Assembly: GCF_006148925.1 (NCBI RefSeq)
Contig: NZ_VAWB01000001.1
Span: 958,001-1,022,000, forward strand
DNA: 64,000 bases
Source of the DNA: Hyunsoonleella aestuarii
GTDB taxonomy: Bacteria > Bacteroidota > Bacteroidia > Flavobacteriales > Flavobacteriaceae
Direction of reading: 5' to 3'
This document shows positions 59,839 to 64,000 of the stretch, in pieces (position 1 is the first letter of the stretch; the number at the start of each line of letters is the position of its first letter). The notes beneath the pieces were generated by a model. It did not search any database, was not told where the DNA came from, and saw only the letters and a program-made list of their open reading frames with translations. Both the position numbers and the translations under genes were made by a program.

Positions 59839-60828
59839 ATGAAAGTAGCAGTTGTTGGAGCCACTGGAATGGTTGGCGAAGTGATGCTAAAAGTTCTTGA
59901 AGAACGTAATTTTCCTGTAACAGAATTAATTCCTGTAGCCTCAGAGCGCTCAGTTGGAAAAAAATTACAATATAAAGGAATCGATTATACCGTGGTTGGA
60001 TTAGAAACCGCTGTTTCTATGCGTCCAGATATCGCCTTGTTTTCAGCTGGGGGTGAAACCTCACTAGAATGGGCTCCTAAATTTGCTGAAGCCGGTACAA
60101 CGGTGGTTGATAATTCTTCGGCTTGGAGAATGGATCCAACTAAAAAATTAGTGGTTCCAGAAATTAATGCTAGTGAACTTACCAAAGACGATAAAATTAT
60201 TGCTAATCCTAACTGTTCAACTATTCAGCTAGTTATGGCGTTAAATCCACTTCATAAAAAGTATAAAATGAAGCGTGTAATAGTATCTACCTACCAATCT
60301 GTTTCTGGTACTGGTGTTAAAGCGGTAAGACAATTGGAAAATGAAATCGCAGGTATTGAGGGTGAAATGGCGTATCCATACCCAATTGGAAGAAATGCAT
60401 TACCTCATTGTGATGTTTTTGAGGAAAACGGATATACTAAAGAAGAAATGAAACTAGCTAGAGAGCCTCAAAAAATTATGAACGACCGTACGTTCTCAGT
60501 ATCGGCAACGGCGGTAAGAATCCCAACAGCTGGAGGGCATTCCGAATCTGTAAATATTGAGTTTGAAAATGATTTCGATTTATCTGATGTTCGTAAGCTT
60601 TTAAGCCAAACCCCTGGAGTTGTTGTTCAAGATAACACAGATACAAACACCTATCCTATGCCCATCTATGCACACAATAAAGACGAGGTTTTTGTTGGAC
60701 GTATTAGAAGAGATGAAACACAAGCAAATACTTTAAATATGTGGATTGTTGCAGACAATTTACGTAAAGGAGCTGCAACAAATACTATTCAAATTGCTGA
60801 ATATTTAATCGATAATAAATTAGTGTAA
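59839..60828 (+). CDS. asd: Aspartate-semialdehyde dehydrogenase
   Basis: 329 residues. The NADP-binding VAVVGATGMVGEVMLKVLEE is at the N-terminus. The catalytic Cys is in IANPNCSTIQLVMAL (about 130), and GTGVKAVRQLENE and the active His in VRIPTAGGHSESVN follow. It makes aspartate semialdehyde for lysine, threonine, methionine and diaminopimelate. Confidence 0.96.
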   Translation: MKVAVVGATGMVGEVMLKVLEERNFPVTELIPVASERSVGKKLQYKGIDYTVVGLETAVSMRPDIALFSAGGETSLEWAPKFAEAGTTVVDNSSAWRMDPTKKLVVPEINASELTKDDKIIANPNCSTIQLVMALNPLHKKYKMKRVIVSTYQSVSGTGVKAVRQLENEIAGIEGEMAYPYPIGRNALPHCDVFEENGYTKEEMKLAREPQKIMNDRTFSVSATAVRIPTAGGHSESVNIEFENDFDLSDVRKLLSQTPGVVVQDNTDTNTYPMPIYAHNKDEVFVGRIRRDETQANTLNMWIVADNLRKGAATNTIQIAEYLIDNKLV

Positions 60829-60856
60829 TTATTTAAAATCTAAGATTTTAATATAA

Positions 60857-60887
60857 AACTCCTGTATGAAAATGCAGGAGTTTTTTT
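60857..60887 (+). terminator. Terminator after asd
   Basis: ACTCCTG and CAGGAGT arms (60858-60864 and 60875-60881) followed by seven T residues. Confidence 0.88.
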
Positions 60888-60890
60888 ATG

Positions 60891-60898
60891 TACTTTTG
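60891..60898 (+). promoter_or_regulatory. -7 box of the prolyl oligopeptidase gene
   Basis: TACTTTTG fits TAnnTTTG and begins just after the asd terminator T tract, 22 bases before the gene start. Confidence 0.5.
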
Positions 60899-60920
60899 GT
60901 TACTTAAAAACTCATCAATC

Positions 60921-63077
60921 ATGAAGAAGACCGTAATTATCATAAGCGCTTTTTTCATATTACTGGCATGTAAAAATGAGTCACAAAAAACTAATATTAT
61001 TGCAGTGAATTATCCTAAAACTAAAACAGTTGATACTTTAAACACTTATTTTGGAACAGAAGTAAAAGACCCATACCGTTGGCTGGAAGACGATAGAAGT
61101 GAAGAAACAGAAAATTGGGTAAAGTCCCAAAATAAGGCAACTTTTAGCTATTTAGATAAAATACCTTTTAGAGAAGAATTAAAAGAACGATTGTCTAGCT
61201 TATGGAATTATGAAAAACTGGGAAAGCCATTTATAGAAGGTGATTACGAATACTTTTATAAAAATGATGGTTTACAAAATCAGAATGTAATATATAGAAA
61301 AAAGGGCAATGAAGAACCTGAAGTGTTTTTAGACCCTAATACATTTTCTGAAGATGGAACCGTTTCATTAGGGAGTTTAAGCTTTTCTAAGAATGGTAAA
61401 ATTGCAGCCTATTCGATTTCAGAAGGCGGTAGTGATTGGAGAAAAGTAGTAGTACTCAATGCTGAAACGAAAGAAGTTATTGGAGACACATTAAAAAATA
61501 TAAAATTTAGCGGAACGTCATGGTACAAAAATGAAGGTTTTTACTATTCCAGCTACGATAAACCGAAAGGAAGTGAGCTTTCAGAGGAAAACAATTACCA
61601 TAAAGTATACTATCATAAATTGGGCACACCTCAAAAAGAAGACATTCTAGTTTATGGAAGTAAAGAGAAAGAAAAACATAGGTATATTCGATCTTATGTG
61701 ACTAGAGATGATAAGTATCTTATTGTTTTACCGGCAGAATCTTCCTCAGGTAATAAGTTATTGGTTAAAGATCTTTCAAACTCAAATAGTCTATTTATAA
61801 GGGTCTTAGACAACTTAGATAGTGAAACACTGGTTATAGATAATCAAGGCACTAAACTCTTTCTTCTTACAAATTTAGACGCCCCAAACAGAAGAATTGT
61901 TTCATTAGATATTGCAAAACCCAATCCAGAAAATTGGAGCGACGTTATTCCAGAAACGGATAATGTCTTAACGCCATCAATTAGTGGAAACTACATCATA
62001 GCGCATTATATGATTGATGCTATATCATATGTAAAGCAATTCCATTTTGATGGGTCTTTAGTTAGAGAAATAGTGCTTCCAGGAGAGGGAACAGCAGGTG
62101 GTTTTGGTAGTAAAAAAGATGAAAAAGTAGACTATTTCACTTTTACAAATTATAATACACCCCCAAGTATTTATAAGCTAAATTTAGAAACAGGAGAAAC
62201 AGAATTACGCTGGAAACCCTCTATAGCTTTCAACAGTAATGACTATGAAAGTCACCAGGTATTTTTCACATCAAAAGACGGCACAAAAGTACCTATGATG
62301 ATTACCTATAAAAAAGGATTAGAACTTAACGGTAAAAACCCAACTATTCTGTACGGTTATGGCGGATTTAATATTAGTCAGACACCTAATTTTAGCATTA
62401 CTAATGCCGTATGGATGGAACAAGGTGGTATTTATGCCGTTGCAAACTTACGAGGTGGTGGTGAATATGGAAAAGCATGGCATGAAGCAGGAACTAAAAT
62501 GCAAAAACAAAATGTATTTGACGATTTTATCGCCGCAGGTGAATACCTTATTGATAAAAAATATACCTCATCGGACTATTTAGCAATTCGAGGTGGCTCG
62601 AATGGAGGCTTATTGGTAGGTGCGGTAATAACCCAAAGACCGGATTTAGCTAAAGTAGCTTTACCTGCTGCAGGGGTGTTGGACATGTTACGATATCATA
62701 AATTTACTATTGGGGCTGCATGGTCTTATGATTATGGTACTTCAGAAGACAGTAAAGAAATGTTTGAGTATTTGAAAGGCTATTCACCAATTCATAATGT
62801 AAAAGAAGGTGTTCAGTATCCAGCAACTTTAATAACTACTAGTGATCATGATGACCGCGTTGTGCCTGCTCATAGTTTTAAATTTGCAGCAGAATTACAA
62901 AGTAAACAAGCAGGAAATAATCCTGCGTTAATTCGCATTGAAACAGATGCTGGTCATGGCGCTGGAACTCCCGTTAGTAAAACTATTGAACAATATACCG
63001 ATATTTATGGATTTGCATTATACAACATGGGATTTGAAGTTTTGCCAAATAAAGCCACTAACAAAATAAAAGGATAA
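60921..63077 (+). CDS. Prolyl oligopeptidase (S9A), exported lipoprotein
   Basis: 718 residues from ATG 60921, where a lipoprotein signal MKKTVIIISAFFILLAC begins; a frame start at 60888 lies inside the preceding terminator. The N-terminal DPYRWLEDDRSEETENWVKS is typical of S9A. A beta-propeller follows, then the hydrolase with LAIRGGSNGGLLVGAVITQR (Ser), TTSDHDDRVVPAHSFKF (Asp) and ETDAGHGAGTP (His). It cleaves short peptides after proline in the periplasm. Confidence 0.95.
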   Translation: MKKTVIIISAFFILLACKNESQKTNIIAVNYPKTKTVDTLNTYFGTEVKDPYRWLEDDRSEETENWVKSQNKATFSYLDKIPFREELKERLSSLWNYEKLGKPFIEGDYEYFYKNDGLQNQNVIYRKKGNEEPEVFLDPNTFSEDGTVSLGSLSFSKNGKIAAYSISEGGSDWRKVVVLNAETKEVIGDTLKNIKFSGTSWYKNEGFYYSSYDKPKGSELSEENNYHKVYYHKLGTPQKEDILVYGSKEKEKHRYIRSYVTRDDKYLIVLPAESSSGNKLLVKDLSNSNSLFIRVLDNLDSETLVIDNQGTKLFLLTNLDAPNRRIVSLDIAKPNPENWSDVIPETDNVLTPSISGNYIIAHYMIDAISYVKQFHFDGSLVREIVLPGEGTAGGFGSKKDEKVDYFTFTNYNTPPSIYKLNLETGETELRWKPSIAFNSNDYESHQVFFTSKDGTKVPMMITYKKGLELNGKNPTILYGYGGFNISQTPNFSITNAVWMEQGGIYAVANLRGGGEYGKAWHEAGTKMQKQNVFDDFIAAGEYLIDKKYTSSDYLAIRGGSNGGLLVGAVITQRPDLAKVALPAAGVLDMLRYHKFTIGAAWSYDYGTSEDSKEMFEYLKGYSPIHNVKEGVQYPATLITTSDHDDRVVPAHSFKFAAELQSKQAGNNPALIRIETDAGHGAGTPVSKTIEQYTDIYGFALYNMGFEVLPNKATNKIKG

Positions 63078-63093
63078 TCGAAATCATTCTCTT

Positions 63094-63127
63094 AAAATAC
63101 GCTTCAATTACTGAAGCGTATTTTTTT
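63094..63127 (+). terminator. Terminator after the prolyl oligopeptidase gene
   Basis: AAAATACGCTTCA and TGAAGCGTATTTT arms around ATTAC (about 63094-63124), followed by T residues. Confidence 0.88.
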
Positions 63128-63131
63128 ATGC

Positions 63132-63139
63132 TATTTTTG
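63132..63139 (+). promoter_or_regulatory. -7 box of the ABC transporter gene
   Basis: TATTTTTG fits TAnnTTTG and lies seven bases before the ATG, immediately after the terminator; a short-leader transcript is implied. Confidence 0.45.
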
Positions 63140-63146
63140 CTTCGCT

Positions 63147-64000
63147 ATGTTACAGGTAAATCATATTACTTTTTCTTATAAAAAAACTCCCGTTTTAAAA
63201 GACGTTTCATTTGAGGTTAAATCTGGAGAAAATCTTGCCGTAATTGGAGAAAGTGGCTCTGGGAAAAGCACCCTTTTAAAAGTTTTGTATGGCGAATACG
63301 ATTTAGACCAGGGCCATATTTTTTGGAAAAATCAAGAAGTTTTAGGACCTAAATACAACTTAGTTGTTGGTTACGATTTTATGAAATCTGTGGCTCAAGA
63401 ATTTGATTTAATGCCCTTTATAAGTGTTTCAGAAAACATTGGAAAATTTCTTTCCAATTTTTACCCAGAAAAAAAGCAACAACGCATTGCTGAATTACTT
63501 GAAGTTGTAGAACTAACTGAGTTTGCTCATACCAAAGTGAAGATATTGAGTGGTGGTCAAAAACAACGCGTTGCTCTTGCACGTGCTCTAGCCAAAGAGC
63601 CAGAAATCATTTTACTAGATGAGCCTTTTAGTCATATTGATAATTTCAAAAAACAAAGTCTTAGACGCAGTGTTTTTAAATATTTAAAAGATAAAAACAT
63701 AACCTGTATTGTAGCTACACATGATAAGGAAGATGTTCTTGGTTTTGCTGATAACATGATAATTTTAAACAACCAAAAAGTTATTGTTAATGATTCACCA
63801 GAAGCGCTGTATAACTATCCAATATGTCCGCTAATTGCTTCCTTTTTTGGAGAGTTTAATGTTATTGACAATCAAATTGTTTACGCCCATCAGTTAAAAG
63901 TTATAGCAAAATCATCACTTAAAGCCATTGTTTTGCACAGCTATTTTAAAGGAAACTATTATTTGATTGAAGCGACACTAAACAAAGAAAAGGTATTCTT
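63147..64000 (+). CDS. ABC transporter ATP-binding protein (partial)
   Basis: 284 codons are visible and the gene is cut by the window end. Walker A is GESGSGKST (about 32-40), the signature LSGGQKQRVALARAL is at about 135, and Walker B is IILLDEPFSHID, followed by the His loop ATHDKED. The part after about 215 resembles the C-terminal extension of importers for polyamines, iron or other small molecules. The transported substrate cannot be told from this part. Confidence 0.93.
   Translation, partial: MLQVNHITFSYKKTPVLKDVSFEVKSGENLAVIGESGSGKSTLLKVLYGEYDLDQGHIFWKNQEVLGPKYNLVVGYDFMKSVAQEFDLMPFISVSENIGKFLSNFYPEKKQQRIAELLEVVELTEFAHTKVKILSGGQKQRVALARALAKEPEIILLDEPFSHIDNFKKQSLRRSVFKYLKDKNITCIVATHDKEDVLGFADNMIILNNQKVIVNDSPEALYNYPICPLIASFFGEFNVIDNQIVYAHQLKVIAKSSLKAIVLHSYFKGNYYLIEATLNKEKVF

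Overview
The window is AT-rich chromosomal DNA from a member of the Bacteroidota, very probably a marine Flavobacteriaceae. Supporting signs are TAnnTTTG-type -7 boxes, few Shine-Dalgarno motifs, many short lipoprotein genes, a type IX secretion sorting domain, a DUF6090 protein and a flavobacterial housekeeping gene set. No tool was run: calls rest on reading the sequence and on remembered family motifs.

Left flank (1-10750). A minus-strand operon encodes three exported proteins of the Planctomycete-type cytochrome group (DUF1549/DUF1553 with a LamG-like segment, then DUF1501, then DUF2231 plus cytochrome). A plus-strand glycerol operon follows (sodium:solute symporter, glpK, glpD), then a shared hairpin terminator and a minus-strand tRNA-Ala(GGC).

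Centre (about 10751-45842). This is the notable region: an integron-like gene-cassette array of about 35 kb. It starts beside the tRNA with a small zinc-ribbon gene, a perfect 34-bp palindrome and a 305-residue tyrosine recombinase. About 24 cassettes follow, nearly all with genes pointing away from the recombinase. Each boundary has the form G|TTRRRY. In nearly every cassette the first bases are the reverse complement of the left arm (RYYYAAC) of the imperfect inverted repeat closing the same cassette, as in attC sites. Most repeats are about 130-137 bp and fall into a few sequence types. Two identical 844-bp cassettes flank a 6.1-kb cassette carrying a four-gene restriction-modification system. 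Other cargo is dominated by exported enzymes and lipoproteins: three serine hydrolases of beta-lactamase fold, alpha/beta hydrolases, a clostripain-like protease, a DUF885-like protein with a GC-richer S9 peptidase, NTF2-like proteins, a CDF transporter, a fatty acid hydroxylase and an AraC/monooxygenase pair. The distal third is eroded: half-sites, inverted genes, a truncated copy of an upstream cassette and a recombinase fragment. A degraded fragment of the tRNA-Ala 5' part closes the region at 45816-45842. The recombinase lacks the extra segment typical of IntI, so this may be an integron-like system run by a Xer-like enzyme.

Right flank (45849-64000). Ordinary chromosomal genes: UspA, GNAT, MATE, two tiny membrane proteins, queD, lpxH, MFS, recJ, OsmC, AhpD-like, a MORN-like lipoprotein, uracil-DNA glycosylase, rsmI, a conserved hypothetical, tdk-alr, mscL, asd, a prolyl oligopeptidase, and an ABC ATPase cut by the window end.
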